Of a stretch of 64,000 nt of DNA, positions 1 through 11,705 are shown piece by piece. The stretch's first letter is position 1. Every line of letters begins with the position of its first letter. Both the position numbers and the translations under genes were made by a program. The stretch lies in NCBI RefSeq assembly GCF_037893015.1, contig NC_133658.1:145567982-145631981 (forward strand), in the 5' to 3' direction. The notes beneath the pieces are model-generated. The model ran no database searches, had not been told where the DNA came from, and saw only the letters and a program-made list of their open reading frames with translations. This stretch comes from Macrotis lagotis. Its lineage: Eukaryota > Chordata > Mammalia > Peramelemorphia > Peramelidae.

Positions 1-250
1 TATATGGAGCGATGTAAGGTATAAGAAGAGTAGAAACATAGGAAGAGATCAGTTATGAAGGGCTTTAAAAGACAAAGAGAGAAATTTGTATTCAATCCAA
101 GTGATAGGAAACCCTGGAGTTTACTGAATAGGGGGAGGTAACATGATCAAATCTGTGCTTAGATGGACCAGTCAAGTAATCTAGCTGTGAGATGATGGAA
201 GCCTGCACAAGGGTGGTAGTGGTGTCAAGAGGAGAGAAGAGACTATATAC
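1..250 (-). mobile_element. L2 fragment, reverse orientation
   Basis: The sequence reads as the antisense of the L2 reverse-transcriptase C-terminal region and 3' end, with phrases such as 'gttatgaagggctttaaaag', 'ccctggagtttactgaatagg' and 'gcacaagggtggtagtggtgtc'. It is diverged. Confidence 0.7.
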
Positions 251-1389
251 TTGAAATGATAAAAAGAAAAGAACTAGGATAATTATTTTTTATCCTTTTA
301 CTTGAGATACCAAGTAAAAAAACCTGAATAACAGGATGACATGGTTTTCCTCTCTGACCAAGAAGATGAGAGATTTCTCAGATAACCCATTAAAAGTGAC
401 TCAATTGGGCTACACAACCAACCTGGAACCACCTAACAACTAAGTATGTTGTCATTTCTCCCTGTCCCAAGTCTGATTTCAGGAAGGACAATGCATTTGC
501 TACTCAAATCTAGCCATGGAAGTCTACTCTTTTCAAACATTTATGTGAGAAAAAGACAACTAAAACTCAAAAACACCTCAAGAAATCAAAGTCACATCTG
601 TCTTGGGGAGCTGCATGTTTCTTTCCATTCATAGTTGCGTTCTGCTAATGTACAAAAAATCAAGGAAGTGATCCTTGTGTATGTTTTACCTGGACATCTT
701 TTGACCTATAGTAATACTTATTATAAGATATCAGAGTGGGGCACAGACATAAGAGAGCAAATTGTCAGAATAAGTTGTATTTTAAGTGCCTGACAAGCTT
801 TGTATCTCACTGAAAATCCTGACTCTTTCACCTTAAGGGCCATGCTTGATAGGACCTTCAGTTGAACACAGGGATGGATTACCCATTTAATGGATTATCT
901 AAGCAAGTTATTTTTCTTCTTTTTCTCTGGCAGATCTTTTTTGGGCTATTTCACTGACCCTTAGTATTCCCAAATATAAGCAGAATGTAGCAAATTAAAA
1001 TAGTCAATACTATTTTCAATTGCTCAGGAAAACTATTTAGAGAAGAGGCTAATGTAATATATGAGATGATAAAATTACTGAGAATTTCTGGCTTGTTCAC
1101 AATGTGTGAAGGCCTGTACTCAGTGGTACAAATTTCAACTACCTATGAAGATGGCATGATCACAGATAATGACATTACTGGTTCTGTATCTTTCATGATG
1201 AAATTACTAAGAATGGAAATGGAAAGATGAGGAAAATACCAGCATCATTTAACAATTCAACACTAATTCTTATGTGGATATTGAATCTTATTAAGGAGTA
1301 GAAACTTTTTATTCAAGTGTACGTTCAGGGTAATTCCATCCTAAATGGCTTAAATAATGCCTCAAAACAAATCATGGAGCAGCAGTATC
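251..1389. other. RNF170 intron, no recognised feature
   Basis: AT-rich sequence with only short chance open frames (for example 446-634). I recognise no exon, RNA gene or repeat with confidence. Confidence 0.5.
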
Positions 1390-1666
1390 TGTCAAAAGAC
1401 AGGGTAAAACAGTTTTCCAGCCCAAGCTGCTTCAGGTCTATCACTCTGGGGTGACAGATCTCAGCCCAGCACAAGCTGTGCCCCTACAGACTGCACACCA
1501 GGCAACAAGCATGGCAGCTTTCAGAGATCTCAACCTGTACACAGGAAGCAGTGTATAGGAAGCAGTCAGACAACTGGACAGAAGGAGCTTACAGGGGTCC
1601 CTATGCTGGCACTAAACACAGTAGTACTCTGTTACATTGCACGTATTTGGATCCAGCTGGATCACT

Positions 1667-1829
1667 TTTTTTTTTTTTTTTTTTTTTAGATTTTGCAAGG
1701 CAATGGGGTTAAGTGGCTTGCCCAAGGCCACACAACTAGGTAATTATTAAGTGTCTGAGGCCAGATTTGAACTCCGGTACTTCTGACTCCAAGGCCAGTG
1801 CTCTATCCACTGCGCCACCTAGCTGCCCC
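1667..1829 (-). mobile_element. tRNA-derived marsupial SINE
   Basis: Complete reverse-oriented SINE with a 5' poly-T (tail), gcaaggcaatggggtt, and gccacctagctgcc at the far end. It is flanked by the duplication ggatcact at 1659-1666 and 1831-1838. Confidence 0.95.
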
Positions 1830-2109
1830 TGGATCACTCTTTCAGGAAGAGGAGCACTAGCACATCAAAGCCTACAGCTGCAAAGGGAGTGGGAGAGACC
1901 ATGATCACAATTCCATGACAGAAAAAAATGCTTGTGGTCACTCATAGACCAGAGCACAGACAGGAGAGTGGTAAACACACCTCTCTTTAGGTCATATTAC
2001 CTTAGAAGAACTAAAAACAAAGAACACTCAAAACTAGCTCTGAAAACAGCTACACAAAAATCTAAAAGTTGGCACAGTGTCCCCTTTACCACAGGTGTAA
2101 AGCCTGACT

Positions 2110-2270
2110 TTATATATTATATATTATATATTATATATTATATATATTATATAATATTATATACTTTATATATAACATATATATATTATATATATATAGT
2201 ATAGTATATATATTATATACTATATTTATAATATATATAATATTATATATTTTATATATTATATAAAGTT
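2110..2270 (+). repeat. AT-rich (TATAT/ATTATA)n low-complexity tract
   Basis: About 160 bp composed almost only of A and T in short TATATTA repeats. It lies in the 5' UTR of the old L1/HAL1 copy. Confidence 0.9.
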
Positions 2271-2824
2271 AAAAGTCAAGGAAGGATGAAAAAATGAGCA
2301 AACAACAAAAACAGAACGTGACCTTGGAAAGTTACCATGGAGACAAAGATCAAAATACAACTTTAAAAGAAGATAACAAAGTTAAAACTGCTACAACCAA
2401 ATACTCAAAAGAAAATATAAATTGGTCTTAGGCCCTAAAAGAATTCCTGAGAGAGCTCAGAAAATGTTTTAAAAATCAAAAAGAGAGGTAGAAGAAAAAT
2501 TGGGAAAAGAAATGAGAACAATACAAGGAAATCATGATAAAAGATTCAACAGCTTAGTAATGGGGGCACAAAAAATTACCAAAGAAAATAATATCTTAGA
2601 AAAATAGAAAAGTGACACAAAAATCCACTGAAGAGAACACCCAAAAAAGCAGAATTGGCTAAATGCAAAAAGATATACAAAAATTCACTGAAAATTCCTT
2701 AAAAAACAGAATTGGTCATGTGGGGAAAAAGGAGTGGGGGAAATCTGAAAAAAAGAATACCTTAAAAAGTAAAACTGATCAAATGAAAATGGAGGTACAA
2801 AAACTCATTAAAGAAAATAATTTC

Positions 2825-2991
2825 AGGGTGGCTAGGTGGCACAGTGGATGGAGCACCAGCTCTGGAGTCAGGAGTCCCTGAGTTCAAATCCGGCCTCAGA
2901 CACTTAATAATTACTTAGCTGTGTGGCCTTCAGCAAGCCACTTAACCACATTGCCTTGCAAAAACCTAAAAAAAAAAAAACCAAAAACAAC
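2825..2991 (+). mobile_element. tRNA-derived marsupial SINE with 14-bp TSD
   Basis: Full SINE (ggtggctaggtggcacagtgg ... ccttgcaaaaacct plus A-rich tail). The exact duplication aagaaaataatttc occurs at 2811-2824 and 2992-3005. It inserted into L1/HAL1 ORF1 sequence. Confidence 0.96.
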
Positions 2992-3020
2992 AAGAAAATA
3001 ATTTCTTAAAAATAAGATTT

Positions 3021-5708
3021 GGAGGGGGCGGAGCCAAGATGGTGGCGTGAAGGCAGCATTTCCCAAGAATTCAGACCCCCCTAAACCCCCAAAAAACAAA
3101 GGATGGCTCTAGCTAAAATTTAGCAGGGCAGAACCCAAAGAAAGACTGAGCGATACATTTTCCCAGTCCATGATAACTTAGAAGTTCCACAGGAAAGGTG
3201 TGCTTCACCAGGACTGGAGTTTGGGGGGGAAAAAACCACAGAGCAACCCAACCCAGCCCAGAAATCACTGGCAACAGCTTGAAGGAGCAGTGGGAGAACT
3301 CTGCTGCACCTGGGTGAGTGTGGAGTTAGGAGTACCAGCTGCAGAATCTGCAGCGAGAATCGGGAGAAAGCAGCCTGCACCCCCAGAGAGAGTAAGGGAA
3401 GTCTACAGAGATTTTTCTGCTCTCCCTGGGGTAAACCCCTGTTGTTTGCCTACACTCACATATTGCAGTTTGGGCTTCCACACTTAATAACCAAGCTGGA
3501 TCTCTCCTTATAGCCCTGTGCAGAGGGCAGTGCTGTGGTCATGTACATATCAAAGCACAGGCTAGAGAACATAAGACCTTGGAGGAATAAAGGTCCCGGT
3601 GGAGTGTCCCCCCTAAAAAACAACCCCAAAGCCTTGAAAGTGCTGTAAATTAGTCTTGGGCTGAGGAAATGAGTAAACAACAGGAAAAAAAAAGAATCTG
3701 ACCATAGAGAATTACTTTAGTCCCATGGAAGATCAAAACACATACTCATCAAAGCTTCCATATCTAAAACCTCCAAGAGAAACAGAAAATGGGCTCAGAC
3801 TATGGATGAGCTCAAAAAAGATTTTGAAAAGAAATTAAGAGAAGTGGAGGAAAAATTGGGAGAAGAAATAAGAGTGATGTAGAAAAATCATGAAAACCAA
3901 ATCAAAAGCTTGGTGAAAGATATACAAAAAAATACTGAAGAAAATAATATGTTAAAAACCAGTTTAGGCCTAATGGAAAAAGCAAAAGAAAGGCAAATGA
4001 GGAGAAGAATGCCTTAAAAAGCAGAACTGGCCTGAAAAGGAGATTAAAAAAGCTCCCTGAAGAAAATAACTCCTTCAAATGCAAAATGGAACCAAAGAAA
4101 GCTGATGACTTTGCAAGAAATCAGAAAGAAATAAAACTCTTCCAGAAAAGCCAAAAATTAGAAGAAAATGTGAAATATCTCATTGGAAAAACAACCGACC
4201 TTGAAAACAGATCCAGAAGAAATAATTTAAAGATTATTGGATGATCTGAAAGCCACGACCAGGAGAAGGGCCTAGATTTCATTTTTCAAGAAATAATACA
4301 GCAAAATTGCCCTGAGATCCTAGAAGCTGAGGGTAAAATGGAAATCGAGAGAATTCACCAATCACTCCCTGAAAGGGATCCCAAAAGAAAAACTTCCAGG
4401 AATATTATAGCCAAATTCCAAAGCTCCCAAATCAAAAAGAAAATGCTAAAAGCTGCCAGAAACAGACAATTCAGCTACAGAGGCTAGATATCAGGATTAT
4501 AACAGGATCTGGCAGCATCTACATTAAGGGCTCATAGGGCTTGGAATATGATATTCCAGAAGGCAAAAGATCTTGGTTTACAACCAAGAATCAACTACCT
4601 AGCAAAACTGAACATCCTCTTTCAGGGGGAAAAGATGGATTTTCAATGAAACAGGTGCCTTTCAGACTTTCCTATTGAAACAACCAGAGCTGAGCAGAAA
4701 GTTTGATCTCCAAGTACAGGACACTGGTGAACCATAGAGGGAGTGGAAAAGAGGGACTAATTATGAGGAACTTGATGATGTTGAACTGTTTGTATTCCTG
4801 GACAGGAAGAAGATACTGATAACTCATATGAACTTTTTTCATTTATAAGAGCTGTTAGAAGGAGCATATATAGACAGGACATAGAAAGGAGTGGAATATA
4901 ATGGTATGATGTAAAGGGATGGAGTCAATGGGGGATGGGGAAAATACTGGGAGGAAGAAAAAGAAGATGAAGAAGAAGTTGAGAGATTTCACATAAGAGT
5001 CAAGAAAAAGCTTTTTCAATGGAGAAGAGGTGGGGAAGGCAAAGGGGAATGAGTGAGCCTTCATTCTCATCAGAAATGTCTCAGGGAGGAAATGACATAC
5101 ACACTTAATAGGGTGAGGAAATCTGTCTTGCCCTGGAGAAGGATGGGAGGAAAGAGATGGGATATGGGGGAATGGTGGAAGGAAGAGGGGGAATGGGGGA
5201 AGGAAGGGGGGGAATAGGTGATAGAAGAGAGGGAAGATTGAGGGAGAGGGTACTGAGATGCAACACACTTTTGGACAGGGCCAGGATGAATGAAGAGAGA
5301 GAGAAAATAGAATAAATGAGAGTGGGGAGAAATGGAATGGAGGTACAGCTAGTAATAACAACTGAAAGAAAAATATTGAAGCAACTTTTCTGGTGGACTT
5401 ATGATAAAGAAAGCAACTCACCCCAGTGACAGAGCCATTGAAATCTGAACAGAGACTGAAGTACATTTTTATTTTTTATTATTTTTTATTTTTATTTTTT
5501 CTTTCTCTATTCTTGATGTTTTCCATCTTCTTGGGGGGGGAGGGGGTTTATGGTTATTCTTATAAACGTTTACTCTTATAACATTCAGTAGAGACTGTCA
5601 GACAGCCTTCTGGGGGGGGGCGGAAATTGTAGAATTCAGAGCCTTGCAAAAAATGATGGGTACACATTACTATTGTATATAATTGGAAAACAAAATGTTA
5701 AAAAATAA
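3021..5708 (+). mobile_element. Near full-length HAL1-like element (ORF1-only LINE), degenerate
   Basis: The element starts with an L1-type 5' end, GGGGGCGGAGCCAAGATGG, which includes a YY1-like CAAGATGG. An ORF1 start follows near 3670 (MSKQQ...), then an A-rich coiled-coil region. Near 4200 comes the L1 ORF1p RNA-binding signature DLENRSRRNNLKIIG, and near 4580 the C-terminal domain motif LQPRINYLAKLNILFQGEK. Stop codons interrupt the frame (for example after KIIG). No reverse transcriptase or endonuclease sequence follows, only a purine-rich 3' UTR ending near 'gttaaaaaataata'. The size (2.7 kb) and ORF1-only layout match the HAL1 (half-L1) family known from marsupials. An internally deleted L1 is the alternative. 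It split an older relative. Confidence 0.7.
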
Positions 5709-5754
5709 TACAGTTTGGATAAGTATAAGTTAATGTCCATAAGAGACACCAAGA

Positions 5755-6370
5755 AATATTCACACAAAAATCAAAAGAATAATTAAAAATAGAAGAAAAT
5801 ATGAATTGGAAAAACAGTGGAAAAATAATTGACCTTGAAAACAGATCCAGGAGAGAAAATTTAAAAATTGTTGGATTACCTGAAAGCTATGATCAAAAAA
5901 GAGCCTAGACATCATCTTTCCTGGAATTATCAAGGTAAACTGCCCCAATTTTCTAGAACCAGAAATTGAAAGATCCTCCAATCACTTCCTGAAAGAGATC
6001 TAAAAATGAAAATTCCCAAGAACAGTATAGTCAAATTCCAGAACTCTCAGCTCAAGGAGAAAAATATTGTAGATAGCTAGGGAAAAAAAACACAATTCAA
6101 GTATCATGGACCTACAGTCAGACTAAAACCAGATCTACATTATAAGTTTGAAGGGCTTAGAATATGATATTCCAGAGGGCAAAGGAGCTAAGATTGTATC
6201 TAAGACTTACTACTGGGAAAAAATGGAGCATGAATGGAGAATGAAAACTTAATGAAATGGATGAAGATGGGACAGGATGAAATGGGGAGGGAGAGTGAGT
6301 GAGAGAGTAGAATGAATGGGGAAAAATAAGATGGAGGAGAATACACTGTAATCATAACTGGAAAAAACTT
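5755..6370 (+). mobile_element. Continuation of the old L1/HAL1: ORF1 C-terminal part
   Basis: It resembles 4140-4700 of the neighbouring HAL1 (ttgaccttgaaaacagatcc..., ggcttagaatatgatattccagag...), but is more diverged. It fits as the 3' remainder of the element interrupted at 3020. Several stops and small deletions are present. Confidence 0.6.
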
Positions 6371-6412
6371 TACAGCAAATTTCTCTGATAAAGACCTCAT
6401 TTCTAAATATAT

Positions 6413-6521
6413 AGACAGCTAGGTGATGCAGTGGCTAGAGCACCAGCCCTAAAGTCAGGAGGACTTGAGTTCAAATTCAACCTCAGACAGTTAATAATTA
6501 CATAGCCCTGAAAAAAAAAAT
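6413..6521 (+). mobile_element. Truncated tRNA-derived SINE
   Basis: The sequence 'agacagctaggtgatgcagtgg...gttcaaattcaacctcagac' then loses its 3' part before an A-run. A short 'aatatag' duplication flanks it. Confidence 0.8.
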
Positions 6522-6999
6522 ATAGTGAGAATTGAGTTAAATTTATGAAAATGAGAGCCATCTCCAATTGATAAATGGTCAAAGGATATGAACAGATGGT
6601 TTTCACACACACAAAATCAAAGTATCTATAGTAATATGAAAATATACTCTACTGAGTAAAGAAATGAAAATTAAAAGAAAAAACAAAACTTGAAGGTACC
6701 ACCTCATGCCTATCAGATTGGCAAATATGACAAAAGAAGAAAATGACAAATGTTGGTATTATTTGTGGAGTTATAAACTGATTCAACAATTCTGGAGAAC
6801 AATTTGTAATTAAGCTCAAAGATCTATAAAACTATGCATACCCTTTGACCCAACAGTATCACTACTATATCTATTTTCCAAGGAGATCAAAAACAAAAGG
6901 AAAAGGACCCCTAAATAAAAAATATTTTGTGCAGTTTTTTGGTGGTGGCTAAGAATTGGAAACTGAGGACATGCCCATCCCCTTATTAAGAAATATTAA

Positions 7000-7123
7000 G
7001 TGTACAACATGGAAACAAAATAAAGACTGGACGGATTATTTTCTGTGGGAGGGTGGGGGGAGGGAAGTAAGAGAAAAATTATAAAACTCAAATAAAATTT
7101 TTAATAAAAAAAGAAAGAAAGAA
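7000..7123 (+). mobile_element. 5'-truncated L1 3' end inside an L1 copy
   Basis: L1 3'-UTR sequence ('ctgtgggagggtggggggagg', 'aaaattataaaactcaaataaa') with an A-rich (gaaa)n tail. It is flanked by aagaaatatta near 6988-6998 and 7124-7134. Confidence 0.7.
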
Positions 7124-7340
7124 AGAAATATTAGGTTGAACAAGTTATAGTATACTATTGTGATGGAACACTATTGTGCTTTAAGAAATGGCAAGCAGGA
7201 TGCTCTCAGAAAAACCTGGAAAAATTTACATGAACTGATGCAAAGTGAAATGAGGAGAACCAGGAGATCATTGTACAAAGTAAAAGCAACATTCTACAAT
7301 GATCAACTCTGAATGACTTAGCTATTTTTTTCCCTTTCTA

Positions 7341-8393
7341 GATTAATCCTCCCCTTGTAAAAATATAGCACATAGCAGACATGTGTTTTTGCATATGATT
7401 TCTTAGGGTATATGCAGCAGGCATACATGGAGTTCCTAATTAAAGTGTAGACAGTTTTGACTTTCCTTTATTAGTTGTAAATTGAAATCCAGAATAACTG
7501 TCTCAATAAAATTTTGCCAGGAGTGTGCTTGTGTTTCTACAGCATCTCCCAACACTGACTGCTGTAAGTTGAGAATGTTGCAGAAACCACAATAAATCCA
7601 ATAAATCAACAAATTTAAGAACATTTTTCTAAAGTGTTGAGCATTCTATCAGCTAGCATTCCAATGAATCACTGCATCTCCAAAGCACGAATTACGTGGG
7701 AGACTATCAAGCCCTATTCATATTTCTAGAACTGTGAACAGGGGATCAGTTAACTTTTACTTACAGACCTCTGGTAAGACTTGGAAAACCTCTAACTCCC
7801 TGATCAATGACTTCTGCTTTCAGACAGCTTCAGTGGGAAGTTCTTTAGATCAAATAAAAATCTTGGCAACTTCCACTAATTTGGGCTCTCTGGGCCTGAA
7901 ACTTAAATTCAATTCTTCTTCCACCTAAGAATCCATTAAACTATGATTGTAATAAACATAGTGACTAAATATGAAAAAGAAAAAAATGTTGAGATTACCA
8001 CCATCTCTCCAGAAAAATGTGTACAAAGAACACATTTTTTGCTATACTTGTTCATTAAGATACTTAAGCCTTCACCCCTCTAATTCTGATAGCTTCCAGG
8101 CTTATAGGAAGTCTACCCCTAGAAAGGTTCCAGGAATGCAAAAAAGCATAAATTTGGAGTAAGAGGTGGTAGGCAGCTGGGGCTTAATGAGTTTCATTGC
8201 AAATTAGAAAAACAATAATAACTATCAATGATGACTCACTGTATTAAGCATTAGCTCCTACAGTAAAATCAGGTTTATCCCTGCTTGAAGTCCATGCATA
8301 TACAGAAGGTATTAGAACAGAAATTTAGAAATCAGTGTAATTAGGTGTATGCCTAAATGTCTATTTTTATCAATAGTATTGTTTGTTGCTTAC
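7341..8393. other. RNF170 intron, nothing recognised
   Basis: AT-rich intron sequence immediately downstream (in the sense of RNF170) of the RING exon. Short open frames at 7734 and 7971 have no recognisable homology. Confidence 0.5.
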
Positions 8394-8502
8394 CACAAAA
8401 AAGATGTCCACAATTTGTTTCAATAGGAAGAGAAGCCTGATGTAAACATATTGGACAGGACATATCAGTGTAGAACTGCTGCCGAATAACAGCAGGTGCA
8501 TC
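8394..8502 (-). CDS. RNF170: RNF170 third coding exon, N-terminal half of the RING finger
   Basis: This 109-nt exon on the minus strand lies between acceptor ...cttcagcAG and donor GTAAGC. It encodes 36 codons plus one base: [14 protein letters not shown], then [10 protein letters not shown], then [12 protein letters not shown] and G (split codon). The visible zinc ligands are Cys86, Cys89, Cys101, His103 and Cys106, numbered on the reconstructed protein, giving the CxxC...CxHxxC start of a C3HC4 RING. The remaining RING cysteines and the C-terminal membrane spans lie in later exons to the left. I did not find them between 1 and 8393, so that intron is at least 8.4 kb long. All visible ligands are intact, so the gene looks functional. 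Confidence 0.96.
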
Positions 8503-9201
8503 CTGCTGAAGAAACGACCACATCATTATAAAGTTCTCCCAAAGATTTTTATTTAATGTTACTTAAGTTTAACAGAAACACTTAAGCATAACCTCTTGGT
8601 CACAATAAATTTTGTTTCTGTAGCTTTACAAATACAGATCTGAGAAAACTCCCAAACTAAATCCTCTCCACATTTTAAAAACAAATATTTTCAGAGAATC
8701 ATGTGGTTTCATAACAGAGAATGTCTAACTCATATTATACAAGAATCCCCATTACAACATCCATCCAACATTTTCTGCATAAAGACCTGAGGGGGAACCT
8801 ACTCCCTCATGAGGTAGGCTCATTTAATTTTTTTCCAGTTCTAATTGTTAAGACCTTTTTCTTTCAAGTCAAAATTTATCTCTTTTCAACTTCAACCCAA
8901 TGTTCCTGGCTATTCACTAAGTCTAATTCCTCTTGGACAGGAGAGTTTTCAAACAATTGAACACAGTCACAATGTTACATCTGAATTTCCCTCCAGACTA
9001 AAAATATCCCTATAACCTTCAACAGCCCTCTTATGAAGCACAAGGTTCTTCATCATTTCCTCTAGATGGCAACCTCTTCTACCATTCCCTTCTAAAGAAG
9101 TTCAAAACAGAAAAATGAATGTATTCAGGATTTTTTTTTTACTCTTTTGAAATAAATCTTTAATTTCTTTGGGTATGTGACTATTTTTAAGACTACTGTA
9201 A
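8503..9201. other. RNF170 intron, nothing recognised
   Basis: Unannotated intron sequence. A short open frame at 8721-8960 shows no known motif. Confidence 0.45.
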
Positions 9202-9355
9202 GGGGCGGCTAGGTGGCATAGTGGATAAAGCACCAGCTCTGGAGTCAGGAGTACCTGGGTTCAAATCCGGACTCAGACACTTAATAATTACCTAGCTGTG
9301 TGGCCTTGGGCAAGCCACTTAACCCCATTTGCCTTGAAAAAACCTAAAAAAAAAA
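9202..9355 (+). mobile_element. tRNA-derived marsupial SINE
   Basis: Complete copy from ggggcggctaggtggcatagtgg through gccttgaaaaaacct and the A tail. The B box gttcaaatcc is intact. Confidence 0.95.
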
Positions 9356-9474
9356 TACAGAAGGGAAAGGAAGAGAGGAGAGCTATCCTCTGATGAGCCT
9401 GTTCACCTGGTTGCTGTATCAGGGGAAACAACAAAGCTTTCTTTAATACATTACAGAGTGAAAGAAGTGGGAGG

Positions 9475-9560
9475 GGATCTGAACCCAGGTTTTTTTTTTT
9501 TGCAAGGCAAATGGGGTTAAGTGGCTTAGTCTGCAAAAACCTAAAGAAAAAAAAACCTAA
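9475..9560 (-). mobile_element. SINE tail fragments in opposite orientation
   Basis: An inverted SINE tail (ttttttgcaaggcaaatggggttaagtggctta) abuts a forward tail (ctgcaaaaacctaaag). Only these ends remain, suggesting deletion between two head-to-head copies. Confidence 0.6.
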
Positions 9561-9790
9561 TGTAGCAATAATGGAAAGATGCTATAAATTTCTTTTTAGT
9601 TAGATCCTTAAATTTAAAAGTTTTACTACATCCTTTTCACAAGTGCTGAATGTCTAGATATTATGTAGCAAATCAAATTTAAAATTTCTAATGCTAGATT
9701 ATTTTTAGAATTATAATAGAAAATATCAATGAAAAATTTTTAGCATTAGAAACTTAAATATAATTCTTCCTTCACACACTGCTTTATCAC

Positions 9791-9817
9791 TGTGTGTGTG
9801 TGTGTGTGTGTGTGTGT
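9791..9817 (+). repeat. (TG)n microsatellite
   Basis: About 13 uninterrupted TG units. Confidence 0.95.
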
Positions 9818-10084
9818 ATGAGCAGCTGTAGGAATATAAGTAGCAGAAAGATCCACAATTAACAATTAATTCTGATGATCAAAGCCAATTTTGTACAATA
9901 TCTAGAATAGAGTCAACAATTAAAATATTTGCTTTTAACAAGTAGGGATGTGAACCAACTCAAAATTTAACTGGAAACCAAACAAAAATTTAAAAATATA
10001 TATTAGCTAATCAGATTGAATTAGAATTGAAGTTATATATATCTAGTAAATTATTAAAGTAAAATACCAAAATACTCTCTAACC

Positions 10085-10285
10085 CAACCAATGGGAGACA
10101 TGGTAGAACAATGAAATGAGTGTGGAATAGAAGTCAGTTGATCTGGATTCTGTTCTTTACCCTACATCTTATTTATTCCCTGAATGCCTGGGAAATTCAT
10201 TAAAACCCTCTGGGACTTTCTCCTTGTTTGTAAAGGGAGGAGACTGGAACTGGTCTCTGAAGTCAGAACTGTGAACTGATGATAC
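10085..10285 (+). mobile_element. MIR-type CORE-SINE relic
   Basis: A weak MIR pattern: 'gatctggattctgttctttacc...', 'cctgggaaattcattaaaac', 'gtaaagggaggagactgg'. Diverged. Confidence 0.45.
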
Positions 10286-10718
10286 AGTAGCTTAGTATTT
10301 AATTTGACTTAAATTCCTATAAAAAGTATTTATTGCAGCACTTTTGGTATTATGATTATCTGGAGTAAGAAACTACAAGAGCTTTAATTTGGAGGGGAAA
10401 GGGACAATAAGTAAGAAGGGATAAAGGACAGATCTCATAGGCCTCATCATGACAAATATGCCAGGTTTACTGCCTTCTTTCTTTGATTCTTCCCCAAAAC
10501 AGAATCAATTGGCCAAAGCAGCCAGCCAAAACCAGAGGTCATGGAAAAAGAAAGGGATGTAGCTATGTGACAATCCCAGGAGGTTCTACTTGACCAGAAG
10601 CTTTCTGAATGGCTAAGTCTCTTACAATCTACTTCAGAAACCTGAGGCCAGAGTGATCTTTTCTGGACTAACTTCAGGGATTTCCAGAATAAATCAGATT
10701 CCCAGGGATCCTCTGGAC

Positions 10719-11012
10719 AAGATGATGATGATGATATCTGTCCTTTGTTCTCAAAGAAAACTATGACATCAGGAGGGTGATGCCATGACAAGCCCATGAA
10801 CTGGATTTGAGTGAGGTGGTGCTGTGCTAAGTCACCAGCCTCACTTTCTCCTCCAGAGTCATCTGAATCCAGTGAATCAGAATGACTGGAGATGGCCCTG
10901 GATGAGTGGCAATTAGGGTTAAGTGAGTATCAAATGTCTGAGGTTGGATTCAAACTCCTGGCCTCCTGACTCCAAGGTCAGTGCTCTCCTATCCCCTGTA
11001 CCATCCAGACAA
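10719..11012 (-). mobile_element. MAR1-type SINE, reverse orientation
   Basis: Reverse complement of the family whose 3' end reads '...catgtcattagcatcacctcc...agaacaaaggacaaac' (compare the forward copy at 43080-43377). The tRNA-like 5' part ends at 'ctcctatcccctgtaccatcc'. Confidence 0.75.
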
Positions 11013-11500
11013 GGTATAATAGCTGTAACTGGGTCAGGCTTCTGGATGCTATTTATGACAAGACTAGACCCTTTCCTGTCCTCAAATTTTAAAAAATGTT
11101 TCCAGTAGTAAAACACATTACATTCTTTTTCCAATTCTCTACAACTAGCACTAAAATTCTACTAACTTTATGCCCTCTGGCTAGAGTAAAGGAAAGGACA
11201 CAACAACAAAAAGCTACTTTCTCCATGGAATTATTTTCTCCAAACTTTGCCTGTGTAAAGAAGGAAAATATCCTGGATCTGTATCCTAGTAAAACAAGTA
11301 AAAATTCACCCATCGTATGTTTTCCTTATCATTACAATGCTAAAAATGAAGGGTTGAATGGTTAAAAATAAATTCTACTACACTTAAAGACCCATTAGAA
11401 AGTAATTATTTTACTTCACTTAAATACTATTTTTATCTTTAATGATATTTTACTTTTCATGATATTTAGTTAAGTCAAAGTTTTTTTTTTGAAGTCAATG
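11013..11500. other. RNF170 intron, nothing recognised
   Basis: Short overlapping open frames on both strands (11089-11365) with no known motif. No repeat recognised. Confidence 0.4.
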
Positions 11501-11656
11501 GGGGGCGGCTAGGTGGCGTAGTGGATAGAGCACCGGCCTTGGAGTCAGGAGTACCTGAGTTCAAATCCGGTCTCAGACACTTAATAATTACCTAGCTCTG
11601 TGGCCTTGGGCAAGCCACTTAACCCCATCTGCCTTGCAAAAACCTAAAAAAAAAAA
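11501..11656 (+). mobile_element. tRNA-derived SINE with 9-bp TSD
   Basis: Full-length and little diverged. aagtcaatg occurs at 11492-11500 and 11657-11665. It lies 49 bp from an inverted copy. Confidence 0.96.
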
Positions 11657-11705
11657 AAGTCAATGAAATATGAAAGAATTAAAAAGGAACCATATGCCAT
11701 CTCTT

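Larger units (their letters stand above)
1390..3020 (+). mobile_element. Old L1/HAL1 5' part (5' UTR and ORF1 N-terminus)
   Basis: From about 1390 the sequence resembles a marsupial L1/HAL1 5' UTR (cagcccaagctgctt..., ...agctctgaaaacagctacac...). It is followed by an ORF1 start at 2294 beginning MSKQQKQN, with many stop codons downstream. The element is split by SINEs at 1667-1829 and 2825-2991, expanded by an AT-rich tract at 2110-2270, and cut at about 3020 by a younger HAL1. Its continuation appears to be 5755-6370. Confidence 0.6.
6371..7340 (+). mobile_element. L1 ORF2 C-terminal/3' fragment with nested insertions
   Basis: The fragment starts with residues resembling FSDKDLISKYI, the L1 ORF2 'SDKGLISRIY' motif. 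It continues through the 'cctcatgcctatcagattggcaaa' and 'cctttgacccaacagtatcac' regions typical of the ORF2 C-terminus. A SINE (6413-6521) and a short L1 3' end (7000-7123) interrupt it. It is degenerate and non-coding. Confidence 0.75.

Noticed and set aside
4855..5466. 203-codon minus-strand frame (Ser/Phe/Pro-rich)
   Set aside because: It is the antisense of the purine-rich HAL1 3' UTR. Composition alone explains the lack of stops.
1..8393. Further RNF170 coding exons
   Set aside because: No minus-strand segment encoding the rest of the RING or the later membrane spans was found. The region is LINE-rich intron.
9202..9280. tRNA genes at SINE 5' ends
   Set aside because: A and B boxes are present, but the cloverleaf is not kept and each copy continues into a SINE body with a poly-A tail.
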